From NCBI RefSeq assembly GCF_040499845.1, contig NZ_CP159342.1, positions 248,001 to 312,000 on the forward strand: a stretch of DNA of 64,000 bases, read 5' to 3'. Below, piece by piece: positions 17,538 to 26,711 of the stretch. Every line of letters begins with the position of its first letter. Position 1 is the first letter of the stretch. Source of the DNA: Micromonospora sp. CCTCC AA 2012012. GTDB lineage: Bacteria > Actinomycetota > Actinomycetes > Mycobacteriales > Micromonosporaceae. The notes under the pieces are model-generated. The model made no database searches, was not told where the DNA came from, and saw nothing but the letters and a program-made list of their open reading frames with translations. The translations under genes were made by a program, and so were the position numbers.

Positions 17538-18749
17538 GTGGCGGTGCGCGCGGTCGTCATCGAGGCCGACGGCGGGTCCCGGGGCAATCCCGGTCCCGCC
17601 GGTTTCGGCGCGGTGGTCCGGGACTCCGAGACCGGCGAGGTGCTCGCCGAACGCTCCGAGTCGATCGGCACCGCCACCAACAACGTCGCCGAATACCGGG
17701 GCCTGATCGCCGGGCTGGAGGCCGCCGCCGAGCTGGGCGCGACCGAGGTCGAGGCCCGGATGGACTCGAAGCTCGTGGTCGAGCAGATGTGCGGCCGCTG
17801 GCAGATCAAGCACCCCGGCCTGCGCCCGCTCGCCGCGCAGGCCGCCGGGCTGGTCGGCCGGTTCGCGCAGGTGCGGTTCAGCTGGATCCCCCGGGAACGC
17901 AACACGCACGCCGACGCGCTGGCCAACGCGGCGATGGACGTCGCCGCCGGGAAGCCCCCGGCCCGCGCCGTCGTCGCGTCACCCCGGATCGTGGAGCCGC
18001 CCCGCGAGGTGGCCGCCCCTGATTCGGCCGCCCGTGCCGCGGCGCGCGAGGTGGCCGCCCGGGCGGCCACCGGCCGCGCCACCGGCACCGACCCGGCCAC
18101 CACACCGGCCTCCTGGGAGCCGCGCCCGACCGAGGAGGCCACCCGGCTGATCCTGGTCCGGCACGGCGAGACCGAGCGGACCGTGCAGAAGCGCTACTCC
18201 GGCCGCGGCGACGTGCCGCTGACCGAGCGGGGCCGGGCCCAGGCCCGGGCCAGCGCCGCCCGGGTGGCCGCGCTCGCGCCGTCCGTCGCGGCCGTGGTCA
18301 GTTCCCCGCTGTCCCGGTGTACGGCCACCGCCGAGGCGATCGCCGCGGTCGTCGGCAACCCGCCGGTACGCACCGACGACGACCTGATCGAGTGCGACTT
18401 CGGCCTCTGGGAGGGGCGGACCTTCGCCGAGGTGCGCGACGGTTGGGCGGGTGAGCTGGACGCCTGGCTCGCCTCCACCCGGATCGCTCCGCCCGAGGGG
18501 GAGTCCTTCGTCGCCGTCGCCGAGCGGACCGCCCGCGCCGTCGACCGCCTGCGTACGGCGTACCCCGGGGAGACCGTCGTGGTGGTCTCGCACGTCTCCC
18601 CGATCAAGCTCGTGCTGCGCGACGCCCTCGCGGCCACCGACGCCTTCCTCCACCGCCTCTACCTGGACACCGCCGGCATCTCCCTGCTCGACCTGTACCC
18701 CGACGGCGGCGTCGCCGTCCGCCTGGTCAACGACACCGCCCACCTCTGA
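17538..18749 (+). CDS. bifunctional RNase HI / acid (alpha-ribazole-type) phosphatase
   Basis: 403 residues from GTG 17538. N-terminal RNase HI (about 3-140): IEADGGSRGNPGPAG with the first catalytic Asp, NNVAEYRGL with the Glu, RMDSKLVVEQM with the second Asp, and RNTHADALAN with the last. C-terminal histidine phosphatase (about 195-403): LVRHGETERT with the catalytic His and VVVSHVSPIK with the second. An Ala-rich linker joins them. This is the fusion known from M. tuberculosis Rv2228c. It should cut RNA in RNA:DNA hybrids; the phosphatase may act in cobalamin synthesis. Confidence 0.93.
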   Translation: MAVRAVVIEADGGSRGNPGPAGFGAVVRDSETGEVLAERSESIGTATNNVAEYRGLIAGLEAAAELGATEVEARMDSKLVVEQMCGRWQIKHPGLRPLAAQAAGLVGRFAQVRFSWIPRERNTHADALANAAMDVAAGKPPARAVVASPRIVEPPREVAAPDSAARAAAREVAARAATGRATGTDPATTPASWEPRPTEEATRLILVRHGETERTVQKRYSGRGDVPLTERGRAQARASAARVAALAPSVAAVVSSPLSRCTATAEAIAAVVGNPPVRTDDDLIECDFGLWEGRTFAEVRDGWAGELDAWLASTRIAPPEGESFVAVAERTARAVDRLRTAYPGETVVVVSHVSPIKLVLRDALAATDAFLHRLYLDTAGISLLDLYPDGGVAVRLVNDTAHL

Positions 18750-18779
18750 CACCTCCCCCCTCCCGTTCCCCCGCACTTT

Positions 18780-18825
18780 CACGGAAAGAGTGGCCATTCC
18801 GCCGAGAATGGCCACTCTTTCCGTG
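18780..18825. repeat. perfect 20-bp inverted repeat (hairpin)
   Basis: Arms 18780-18799 and 18806-18825 are exact reverse complements (CACGGAAAGAGTGGCCATTC), with the loop CGCCGA. It is about 30 bp after the RNase HI/phosphatase stop. It could end transcription, but the long perfect stem and lower GC than its surroundings suggest a dispersed palindromic element. Confidence 0.75.
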
Positions 18826-18997
18826 TATTCGCGGCCGGGGGAGGGGTGGGAGGGGGGAGGGGGAGGGGTGGGGCCGTTCGGCGCAGGTGGGGGGCCGTTC
18901 GGCGCATCGGCGAACCCGGGGTGAACGTGACGGGGCTCACAGGGTCGTAGCCTCCGGCCGTCACATGGCGAGTTACGACTTCCCGGAGGTGTGTCAC

Positions 18998-19240
18998 ATG
19001 GCAGCACCCGAACCGGAGGCGCCGACCACGGCGCGATCCAGGGCGAAGGACCACAGCCCCTGGAACTGGTTGCTCTTCATACCGATCGTGGTGCCGCTGA
19101 TCCCGGCCTTCTTCAACGCCGACTCACCCCGACTGTTCGGGTTCCCGCGCTTCTACTGGCTGCAACTGGCCTGGATCATCCTCGGCGTGGCCACCACCAC
19201 GCTGGTCTACCAGATGACCAAGAAGCGGGGTGAGCACTGA
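18998..19240 (+). CDS. DUF3311 small membrane protein
   Basis: 80 residues. The start at ATG 18998 is set by GGAGGT at 18985-18990; an in-frame upstream ATG at 18965 lacks this. Two hydrophobic helices (WLLFIPIVVPLIPAFF and YWLQLAWIILGVATTTLVY) span about residues 24-72. DUF3311 proteins are nearly always encoded directly before MctP-type sodium:solute symporters, as here, with a shared base at the junction. Probably a small partner subunit of the symporter. Confidence 0.88.
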   Translation: MAAPEPEAPTTARSRAKDHSPWNWLLFIPIVVPLIPAFFNADSPRLFGFPRFYWLQLAWIILGVATTTLVYQMTKKRGEH

Positions 19241-20895
19241 TGTGGCGTGACCACCTGACCGAGATCATCGTCTTCACGTTCCTCTTCCTGCTGGTCAGCG
19301 CGATGGGCTTCGTGGCGGCCCGGTGGCGTGCGCCGCGGGACATGGCGCACCTCGACGAGTGGGGGCTGGGCGGCCGCAACTTCGGCGGCTGGATCACGTG
19401 GTTCCTGATCGGCGGCGACCTCTACACCGCGTACACCTTCGTGGCGGTGCCGGCGCTCGTCTTCGGCGCGGGCGCGATGGGCTTCTTCGCGGTGCCCTAC
19501 ACGATCGTCATCTATCCGATGGTCTTCCTGGTGCTCTGCCGGCTCTGGTCGGTGTCGCACCGGCACGGCTACGTCACCCCGGCGGACTTCGTCCGCAACC
19601 GGTTCGACTCGCCGATCCTGGCGCTGCTGGTGGCGATCACCGGCATCGTCGCGACCATGCCGTACATCGCGTTGCAGCTGGTCGGCATCGAGTCGGTGCT
19701 CAAGACGATGGGCGTGACCGGCGACAACGCCCTGGCCCGGCACCTGCCGATCATCATCGCGTTCGCCATCCTGGCCGCCTACACCTACCAGTCCGGGCTG
19801 CGCGCCCCGGCGCTGATCGCCTTCGTCAAGGACTCGCTGATCTACATCGTGATCCTGGTGGCGGTCATCTACCTGCCGTACAAGCTGGGCGGCTGGGGGA
19901 GCATCTTCGACGCCGCCGACGCCAAGTTCAAGGCGTCACCCGCGCCCGGGGACGGCATCCTGCTCAACGCCAACAACCAGCTCCAGTACGTCACCCTGGC
20001 GTTCGGGTCGGCGCTGGCGCTCTTCCTCTATCCGCACAGCATCACCGGCGTGCTCTCCAGCCGGAACCGTGACGTGATCAAGCGGAACATGTCGGCGCTG
20101 CCGGCGTACAGCCTGCTGCTCGGGTTGATCGCGCTGCTCGGCTACATGGCGATCGCGGCGAAGGTGAAGCCGCTGCCGGGGGCAACCGCGGGCAGTGTGG
20201 ACAGCAACACGGTGGTGCCGTTGCTGTTCGACCAGCAGTTCCCGGACTGGTTCGCCGGGGTGGCGTACGCGGCGATCGGCATCGGCGCGCTGGTGCCGGC
20301 GGCGATCATGTCGATCGCGGCGGCGAACCTCTTCACCCGCAACATCTACAAGGAGTACCTGAAGCGGGACGCCAGCCCGGCGCAGGAGGCGCAGGTCTCG
20401 AAGATCACGTCGCTGCTGGTCAAGGTGGGCGCGCTGGCGTTCATCATCTTCCTGGACCCGCAGTTCTCCATCGACCTCCAGCTCATCGGCGGCGTGATCA
20501 TCCTCCAGACGCTGCCGGCGGTGGCGCTGGGCCTCTACACCCGCTGGTTCCACCGGTGGGCCCTGATCGGCGGCTGGGTGGCCGGCATGGGCATGGGCAT
20601 GTGGATGCTCTATCAGATCGCCAACCCGGTGACCGGCAAGAAGCACTTCGCCGGCTCGGCCTTCCCGCTGTCGGAGTTCGGCTTCGACACCAAGAAGACG
20701 ATCTATGTCGGCATCGTGGCGGTGCTGGTCAACCTGGCGGTGGCCGCGCTGCTGACCCTGGCCCTGCGGGCCGGGAAGGTCGCCGACGGGGTGGACCACA
20801 CCCGGCCGGACGACTACTTCGCCGACGAGGGCGACCCCCGGGTCGTCCCCGGCACCGACCGCGACGCCGACTCCGCCCGCGAGCCCGTCGCCTGA
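19240..20895 (+). CDS. sodium:solute symporter, monocarboxylate (MctP) type
   Basis: 551 residues with about 13 membrane helices in the SSF pattern: DEWGLGGRNFGGWITWFLIGG (broken here: DEWGLGGRNFGG then WITWFLIGGDLYTAYTF), GYVTPADFVRNRF, and the SSF core ALVPAAIMSIAAANLFTRNIY. Similar proteins take up acetate, lactate, pyruvate or related acids with Na+. It is co-transcribed with DUF3311 and closed by a strong hairpin at 20905. Confidence 0.9.
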   Translation: MWRDHLTEIIVFTFLFLLVSAMGFVAARWRAPRDMAHLDEWGLGGRNFGGWITWFLIGGDLYTAYTFVAVPALVFGAGAMGFFAVPYTIVIYPMVFLVLCRLWSVSHRHGYVTPADFVRNRFDSPILALLVAITGIVATMPYIALQLVGIESVLKTMGVTGDNALARHLPIIIAFAILAAYTYQSGLRAPALIAFVKDSLIYIVILVAVIYLPYKLGGWGSIFDAADAKFKASPAPGDGILLNANNQLQYVTLAFGSALALFLYPHSITGVLSSRNRDVIKRNMSALPAYSLLLGLIALLGYMAIAAKVKPLPGATAGSVDSNTVVPLLFDQQFPDWFAGVAYAAIGIGALVPAAIMSIAAANLFTRNIYKEYLKRDASPAQEAQVSKITSLLVKVGALAFIIFLDPQFSIDLQLIGGVIILQTLPAVALGLYTRWFHRWALIGGWVAGMGMGMWMLYQIANPVTGKKHFAGSAFPLSEFGFDTKKTIYVGIVAVLVNLAVAALLTLALRAGKVADGVDHTRPDDYFADEGDPRVVPGTDRDADSAREPVA

Positions 20896-20904
20896 GGTGA
20901 GTGG

Positions 20905-20937
20905 AAGGGGCCCCCGGCGACGAGCCGGGGGCCCCTT
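20905..20937. terminator. strong bidirectional hairpin terminator
   Basis: AAGGGGCCCCCGGC (20905-20918) pairs perfectly with GCCGGGGGCCCCTT (20924-20937), with the loop GACGA. It lies between the convergent symporter and MarR genes; its last base coincides with the MarR gene end. Confidence 0.85.
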
Positions 20938-21425
20938 CAGCGCGTCGACCGGGAGCGGTTGCGGGAATTCAGCGCCTCGTTGAGCCGGCGCAGCAGCTCC
21001 GCCAGGGTGTCCCGGTCGCCCTCGTCCCAGGCGGCGAGGATCTCACCGTAGAGCCGGGTGCGGGCCGCCTGCACGGCGGCCATCCGCTGGAGGCCGGCGG
21101 CGGTGGGGGAGATGACGGTGCCGCGTCCGTCCGCCGGGTCGGGGGTACGCGCGATCAGGCCGTCCCGCTGCATCGCCGAGACCTGCCGGGTGACCGTGGA
21201 GCCGTCCAGGTTGAGCGTGGCGGCGAGCGCGGAGACGTTCTGCGGCCCGGCCGTGTCCAGGTGCCGGAGGATCACGTACGCCGCCCGGTCGAGCACCCGG
21301 TGCTCGGCGGTGCCGGTGGCCCGTCGGGTGGCCTCGCCGAAGCGCATCAGCAGGGCCACCTCGGTCTCGATCCGGCCCAGGGTGATCTCGTCCGGCAGCG
21401 GTCCGCTCGTGTGGTCGTCCGTCAT
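20937..21425 (-). CDS. MarR-family transcriptional regulator
   Basis: 162 residues. The ATG at 21425 is preferred; the longer frame upstream would run through the operator region. The winged helix lies at about residues 45-115: VLRHLDTAGPQNVSALAATL-like helix, STVTRQVSAMQRDGLIAR recognition helix, PDPADGRGTVISPT wing. It is divergent from the MFS gene with two TGTAYGATACA boxes between them. It probably represses both genes until a ligand binds. Confidence 0.9.
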   Translation of the reverse strand: MTDDHTSGPLPDEITLGRIETEVALLMRFGEATRRATGTAEHRVLDRAAYVILRHLDTAGPQNVSALAATLNLDGSTVTRQVSAMQRDGLIARTPDPADGRGTVISPTAAGLQRMAAVQAARTRLYGEILAAWDEGDRDTLAELLRRLNEALNSRNRSRSTR

Positions 21426-21465
21426 AGCTGTATGATACAACAGAATTACCTGTACGATACAGCTA
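21425..21465. promoter_or_regulatory. MarR operator pair between marR and MFS genes
   Basis: Two 11-bp sites, TGTATGATACA (21429-21439) and TGTACGATACA (21451-21461), are 22 bp apart. The flanks extend them into an overall inverted repeat, TAGCTGTAT (21425-21433) and ATACAGCTA (21457-21465). This is the size and symmetry expected for two MarR dimers on one DNA face. Confidence 0.75.
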
Positions 21466-21483
21466 TCTGTCTGGAGGCGCGGA

Positions 21484-22707
21484 GTGGATCGGCGATCCGA
21501 ACCCAACCGCAGTGCCATCTACGCCACCACGCTGGTGGCCTTCCTCGCCATCGCCGGCATCGCCGTGGTGGACCCGATCCTGCCCGCCATCGGTGAGGCG
21601 ATCGGAGTCACTGCCTGGCAGGTCGAGCTGCTCTTCACCGCGTACATCGCGGTGATGGCGGTCGGCATGATCCCGGCGACCCTGGCCAGCGGCCGATTCG
21701 GCTTCAAGCCGGTGCTCATCACCGGCGTCTCGGTGGTCGGTGTGGCCGCCATCCTCGCGTCGTTCAGCAACAACATCGTGCAGCTGTCGGTGCTGCGGGG
21801 CGTGTGGGGGCTGGGCAACGCGATGTTCTTCGCCACCGCGATGGTGGTGCTGGTCAACCTCGCCGTCGACCGGGAATGGGTGGTCGGCCTCTTCGAGACC
21901 GCGCTCGGGCTCGGCTTCGCCGTCGGGCCGCTGATCGGTGGCCTGCTCGGGCACGTGAGCTGGCGACTGCCGTTCTTCGTCTGCGGCGTCTTCATGGTGC
22001 TGGCGCTGGTCGTCGCCGCCCGCAAGCTCCGCGAGCCGACCAACCGGCAGGCCCCCGTACGCGTCGGCCAGATCTTCGCCACCTACCGCAAGCCGGCGTT
22101 CATCGCGCTCTGCGTGGTCACCGGCGCCTACAACTTCGTCTTCTTCGTGGTGCTCGGCTACACCCCGCTCTTCCTGCACCTCGACGTGGTGCCGCTGGGG
22201 CTGGCCTTCACCGCCTGGGGCCTCGGCCTGGCCGCCGGCATCCTGGTGATCGGGCACCGGCTCGCCCACCGGATCGGCGCGGTACAGACCGTCGGTGTCG
22301 CCATCGTCGGCCTGCTCGCCTGCATGGCCCTCTTCGCCACCTCGCACTCCACCGCCCGTTCGCTGGTGGTGCTGGTGCTCGCCGGCCTCTGCATGGGCCT
22401 GGCCAACGCCAACCTCACCGACCTGGCGCTCGGCCTCGGCTCCAGCGACCGCCGGGTCGCCACCGGGGCGTTCAACCTGGTCCGCTGGGGCGCCGCCGCA
22501 CCGGCGCCGATCATCTCCGGCAAGCTCGCCGAGCACGGCCTCGCCCTGCCGTTCTGGGTCGGCTTCGGCGTCCTCGCCGTGGGCGTGCTGGTCTATCTCG
22601 CCTTCGGGCACGTGATGGCCGCCGGTTACGGCGAGCGGGTGGTGTGGAACCGGGCCGCCCGTCAGGCCGAGCACGCTCCGGAGGAGCCGGTCGGCGAGGC
22701 GTACTGA
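21484..22707 (+). CDS. MFS drug-type transporter
   Basis: 407 residues, about 12 membrane helices. VVDPILPAIGEAIG in TM1 and GFKPVLITG in loop 2-3 are the usual positions of the drug:H+ antiporter motifs. The GTG start at 21484 follows GGAG (21473-21476). Divergent from and probably controlled by the MarR protein. An export role is likely; the substrate is unknown. Confidence 0.88.
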   Translation: MDRRSEPNRSAIYATTLVAFLAIAGIAVVDPILPAIGEAIGVTAWQVELLFTAYIAVMAVGMIPATLASGRFGFKPVLITGVSVVGVAAILASFSNNIVQLSVLRGVWGLGNAMFFATAMVVLVNLAVDREWVVGLFETALGLGFAVGPLIGGLLGHVSWRLPFFVCGVFMVLALVVAARKLREPTNRQAPVRVGQIFATYRKPAFIALCVVTGAYNFVFFVVLGYTPLFLHLDVVPLGLAFTAWGLGLAAGILVIGHRLAHRIGAVQTVGVAIVGLLACMALFATSHSTARSLVVLVLAGLCMGLANANLTDLALGLGSSDRRVATGAFNLVRWGAAAPAPIISGKLAEHGLALPFWVGFGVLAVGVLVYLAFGHVMAAGYGERVVWNRAARQAEHAPEEPVGEAY

Positions 22708-22755
22708 CCGACGCGCGGACCGCCCCGGCGCTGCGGCGTCGGGGCGGTGCGTCGG
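22708..22755. terminator. nested hairpin between convergent genes
   Basis: CCGACGC (22708-22714) pairs with GCGTCGG (22749-22755), and inside it ACCGCCCC (22719-22726) pairs with GGGGCGGT (22741-22748). It ends the MFS gene and the opposing TauE gene. Confidence 0.75.
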
Positions 22756-22756
22756 C

Positions 22757-23518
22757 TCAGCGCAGCGCGCGCCACAGCAGGTAGAGCCCGATGACCGTGC
22801 CGAAGACGACGATCAGGGTCTTCAGCACCACCGGCGGCAGCCGGCGGACCAGCCGGGCACCCGCGTACCCGCCGACCAGGGTGGCCGGCGCGACCACCGC
22901 GACGGCCGCCCAGTTCACCGGGCCGAAGAGGGCGAACACCACCAGCGTGGTCAGCCCCACCACGGCGGAGAGCAGGTTCTTGATCGCCGACACCCGGGCC
23001 AGCGTCGCGTCCAGCACCAGGGCCAGCCCGGCGACCAGCATCACGCCGAGCGCCGCGCCGAAGTAGCCGCCGTACACCGTGCCGACCGCGACCATCGCCT
23101 GCACCGTGACGGTGCGGCGGCGCGGGCGCAGGTCGGCCGGATGGCCGACCAGCCGGCGCAGCGGATCCTGGAAGGCCAGCACGGCGGTCGCGCCCAGCAC
23201 CAGGAACGGCACCACCAGCTCGAAGGCCCGCGCCGGTGTGGCCAGCAGCAGAACGCAGCCGACGACCGTGCCGAGCACGGCGGTGGGCAGCAACGGCCAC
23301 AGTTGCCGCCCGGGCGGCAGATCCGCCCGGCTGCCCGCGACGCTGGCGACGTAACCGGGGAAGACCGAGACCGAGTTGCTGACGTTCGCCGCCACCGGGG
23401 GCAGGCCGACCGCGATCAGCGCCGGGAAGGTGATCAGGGAACCACCGCCGGCCACCGCGTTCACCGTGCCCGCGGCGAGACCGGCGGCCACCAGGAGTAC
23501 GGCGTCGGAGATGTTCAT
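22757..23518 (-). CDS. TauE/SafE-family sulfite/anion exporter
   Basis: 253 residues with 7-8 hydrophobic helices. The family pattern is AGTVNAVAGGGSLITFPAL near the N-terminus and a second, inverted half with GTVYGGYFGAALGVMLVAGLAL. It exports organosulfonates or similar anions. ATG start at 23518. A single gene; its promoter must lie in 23519-23700, before rnpB. Confidence 0.9.
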   Translation of the reverse strand: MNISDAVLLVAAGLAAGTVNAVAGGGSLITFPALIAVGLPPVAANVSNSVSVFPGYVASVAGSRADLPPGRQLWPLLPTAVLGTVVGCVLLLATPARAFELVVPFLVLGATAVLAFQDPLRRLVGHPADLRPRRRTVTVQAMVAVGTVYGGYFGAALGVMLVAGLALVLDATLARVSAIKNLLSAVVGLTTLVVFALFGPVNWAAVAVVAPATLVGGYAGARLVRRLPPVVLKTLIVVFGTVIGLYLLWRALR

Positions 23519-23728
23519 GGTCCCCAGAGGCTAGCCCGGCCGACCGGCCTGCGCAGGAGCAGCCGGCCGGGGCGGGCCCGGCAATGGAGCCCCGCTCGTC
23601 AGTCGCCGGCCGGGGGCGCCCCGTCCGCATCTGATGCGGCGCTCAATACCGGAATCGGTGCTCCGGCGTGGCGGGGCGGTCCACCGGGGCGGAAATGGCG
23701 GTGCCGTCCACGTCGTTAGGATGAGGGC

Positions 23729-24150
<422 letters not shown>

Positions 24151-24160
24151 CCACCAGGTC

Positions 24161-24585
24161 AGCCGCCCTCATGTGGTAGCTGACCTGCTGTTTCTTCGGG
24201 TGCTACTGGTTGTCCTCGGTCATCTTTGGTCGGCGTTTGACGGCCTGGCAGCGGCCCAGACGGCCCAATGGCGGCCCAGCCGGCCCCATGCCTGTAGGGC
24301 GTTGCCGGCGAGAGCCGTAGAGCGTCCGCCGATGTCCACTGGGCCCGGCCCGGAGGCGGACACCTGTCCCCACTGATCCGACGCCGGCTGCCACCGTTGA
24401 TGTCAACGGCTGATGTCAGGTCGCCTATCGAAGCGAGGAGGGGGACTTACATCAGGGGAGCGGTCTCAGGCTACGGGCCGGGTGCCCGCTCGCTTCGGCC
24501 CGTGCAGGCCGCAGGTGACGAGAGTCGTCGATTTGGTGGGCGCTGATGGCCGCCGTTAGTTGGCCTGTAAGGGCTCGTGCTCAAC
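24161..24585. other. left-end noncoding region of the element
   Basis: No convincing gene. It contains a palindrome CCGTTGA-tg-TCAACGG (24394-24409) and the direct repeat TGATGTCA at 24399-24406 and 24411-24418. These may be integrase/excisionase arm sites or a terminator facing the cassette. Short CGGCCCA repeats occur at about 24250-24285. Confidence 0.5.
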
Positions 24586-25842
24586 TCACCCTCCTATGCC
24601 CCCGGCCGACCACTCCTCGAATCGCTTAACAATCTCTTGCCATGTCATATCTCGACGCTCGACACGAACAGCCAACTTTACTTGGGCGGGAAAAGGAGTG
24701 GAATCACTGGAGTAAATCGTCGCGTCAAAGAGAACGTCACAGTCAGATTCGGCGTTGATCCAGAAAGCGTGCTCTGTAACTACAGTGCGTTGCGCCTGCA
24801 CGACGGGCAATTCAAGTTCCATGCGCCACTCATCGGGACGGCTCCGACTCACATTGAACTTGGACGAGGGGCGGAGAAATGGCTGACTAATGGAAATATT
24901 GCCAGTAATCATCCCGTAGGATTCTTGATAGCGCTTCGGCGCGCTCAGATTGAAATCAGGAAACACGCCAAGTTCGCCGACCAGTCCGCTAATTCGGGCT
25001 TCTACATATAGGTCACGCACGCCTTGATCAGCCAGACCCGTGACAGCCAAGCGCAATGGCCCATAGGCAGGAGACCGACGAAAGTAATCGACGATTTCAC
25101 GGTAGTAATTCGGGTTTACTCGCTTTGAAATCCCGATCCGTAGGCCCGCATTATCAGGATCTGCCTTATCCTCATCCTCGATGTAATCCGGAATTTCGGT
25201 GAGGTTGGAGCACTCGACTCGTGCCAGCGTGACAGTAGCGGGGTTTGGAAGAACTGCCGCCTCCTCCTCTGCCAACGCGAGAGAGACAAGCTTTTTAGTC
25301 GCAGATCTTCTTTCGTTGTCGACCGCGTCCTCCGCAACGACTTCCAGCATTTTAATTGCCAATTGCCGTGCAAACTTGTCTCGGAACTCCGAGGTTGAGG
25401 AATAGCTTTCAACGAGCCCTCGCGGGTAAGTATTACCTCTGAATTCGCGGAGCCGCCCGTACTCCTCTATGTCGATAGATTCGGGATCGACCTTGGATCT
25501 GGAGAAGTAAAGCATCACAGGCTTTCCCGCACCCCCTACGCGTGCGATCTCTTCCGCCGTGCCGCTTTCAGCCTTCCCTGTGGGCGTACCGAGGCGTGTC
25601 CAAAATACGCCGACCACCATGTCGCATTGGTCGACAACTTGCCTATTGATGACGGCTTGCGCCCGCGATCCCATTTCTGGGGTTGCATGCGTTTCCCAGC
25701 GGAGCGGGAGGAGCACAACGCCGCGATCACGGGAGTTTACGTGATTCCATTCATAAACTACCTCGGCAAGTATCTCCCGCTCCTGGTGAACGTCGCCGGG
25801 GGACGCGATCAAGACCTGGAATACCCGCGCATCGAACGGCAT
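24586..25842 (-). CDS. DUF4062/TIR-like-domain protein, defence cassette gene 4
   Basis: 418 residues. The start is ATG 25842, with AGGAGGGG at 25851-25858 (8-base spacing); the longer TTG frame to 25878 has no such site. Residues 1-110 resemble DUF4062 (a TIR/STIR-like Rossmann fold): FQVLIASPGDVHQEREIL, YEWN, CDMVVGVFWTRLGTPTG and GKPVMLYFS. This fold is frequent as the N-terminal sensor or effector of antiviral proteins. The remaining ~300 residues, including a charged linker, are not recognised. It is the last gene of a four-gene minus-strand run; its base composition is AT-richer than the backbone. Confidence 0.75.
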   Translation of the reverse strand: MPFDARVFQVLIASPGDVHQEREILAEVVYEWNHVNSRDRGVVLLPLRWETHATPEMGSRAQAVINRQVVDQCDMVVGVFWTRLGTPTGKAESGTAEEIARVGGAGKPVMLYFSRSKVDPESIDIEEYGRLREFRGNTYPRGLVESYSSTSEFRDKFARQLAIKMLEVVAEDAVDNERRSATKKLVSLALAEEEAAVLPNPATVTLARVECSNLTEIPDYIEDEDKADPDNAGLRIGISKRVNPNYYREIVDYFRRSPAYGPLRLAVTGLADQGVRDLYVEARISGLVGELGVFPDFNLSAPKRYQESYGMITGNISISQPFLRPSSKFNVSRSRPDEWRMELELPVVQAQRTVVTEHAFWINAESDCDVLFDATIYSSDSTPFPAQVKLAVRVERRDMTWQEIVKRFEEWSAGGIGG

Positions 25843-25892
25843 TTGTATGACCCCTCCTGGGAGTTGACCCCCCGTCAATGCCCAAGCTGGCT

Positions 25893-26675
25893 TTAGAACG
25901 GGGGCTCCTCGTCGAAATTGCCGCCGCTGGAGGCTTGCTGTGCCTCAAGGCTAGCGACCCAACGTTCGTACGACTTTGAGGTATTCGCCGCCGACATAAG
26001 TTCGAAAATATCGGCGTTCGTAAGGCGTCCATCTTTCCCCAGTCTTTCAATGAATCCCCGCATGGCAGAGAAATCGGAGGCTAGGTGGCTCCCAGAACGA
26101 GAACGATCGTTAAGGAGCCTTGCTTCGAGCCTTCCAACCGACTCGATGAGCTGTGCGATTCCCTTCTCTTCTGGATCTGCGGAGCCACGCAGGTCCTGAA
26201 GATTCAGGGCAAAGGACATGGGAGTCTCGACGGCGGCCCCGGATTCAATTGAAAGAATCGAGTTCCGTATGCGCTCCTTCGCCTCGGCCACGCTATCGAG
26301 GTCGCGATGATCGACCAAAATCGTGCGTTGATTTTGAATATCAAAGGGAAGTACCTGCCCGGCCTCAGCGATTTGAATAAAGGGCTTTCGCAGCGCATGT
26401 CGCAGCGCAAGCTCATAAAAGACATTCGGATTTAGGTCAGTCAAGTCAGCGATTACCAGGTCGTCGCTCGCGATGCGGTCAATGACCTGGCTCGTAATTT
26501 GGCCAGAATGGTCGATGTCGTCCGCTCGGTCTATCTGATAGTTGAATTCCTCGACGATTGGGCGGACTATGTGCCTCAACACCTTGTCGCTTCGCCGTCG
26601 TGTATCGCTGTTTGGCAGACCAATCGGCGCGATCATGAAGCAGCGCTTAACCGGCTCCCCAACAGGGTCCTTCAT
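25893..26675 (-). CDS. nucleoside deoxyribosyltransferase/TIR-like protein, cassette gene 3
   Basis: 260 residues from ATG 26675 (GGGAGG just upstream). Residues ~10-130 have the nucleoside 2-deoxyribosyltransferase-like Rossmann fold, as in many conflict-system proteins: CFMIAPIGLPNSDTRRRSD, IDRADDIDHSGQI, DLVIADLTDLNPNVFYELAL (split over the catalytic region), and RTILVDHRDLDS. E88 in NVFYELALRH sits where the catalytic Glu of these glycosidases lies. Such domains cleave or sense NAD- or nucleotide-like ligands. The C-terminal half is helical and unrecognised. It lies 36 bp after the SLATT gene and 50 bp before gene 4. Confidence 0.8.
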   Translation of the reverse strand: MKDPVGEPVKRCFMIAPIGLPNSDTRRRSDKVLRHIVRPIVEEFNYQIDRADDIDHSGQITSQVIDRIASDDLVIADLTDLNPNVFYELALRHALRKPFIQIAEAGQVLPFDIQNQRTILVDHRDLDSVAEAKERIRNSILSIESGAAVETPMSFALNLQDLRGSADPEEKGIAQLIESVGRLEARLLNDRSRSGSHLASDFSAMRGFIERLGKDGRLTNADIFELMSAANTSKSYERWVASLEAQQASSGGNFDEEPPF

Positions 26676-26711
26676 TTCGCCTCCCGCAGTGATAAGGCCA
26701 GAGCTAAGCTC

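Noticed and set aside
24577..25011. plus-strand open frame in the cassette region
   Set aside because: Lies opposite the DUF4062-like gene, has no ribosome site and no recognisable domain.
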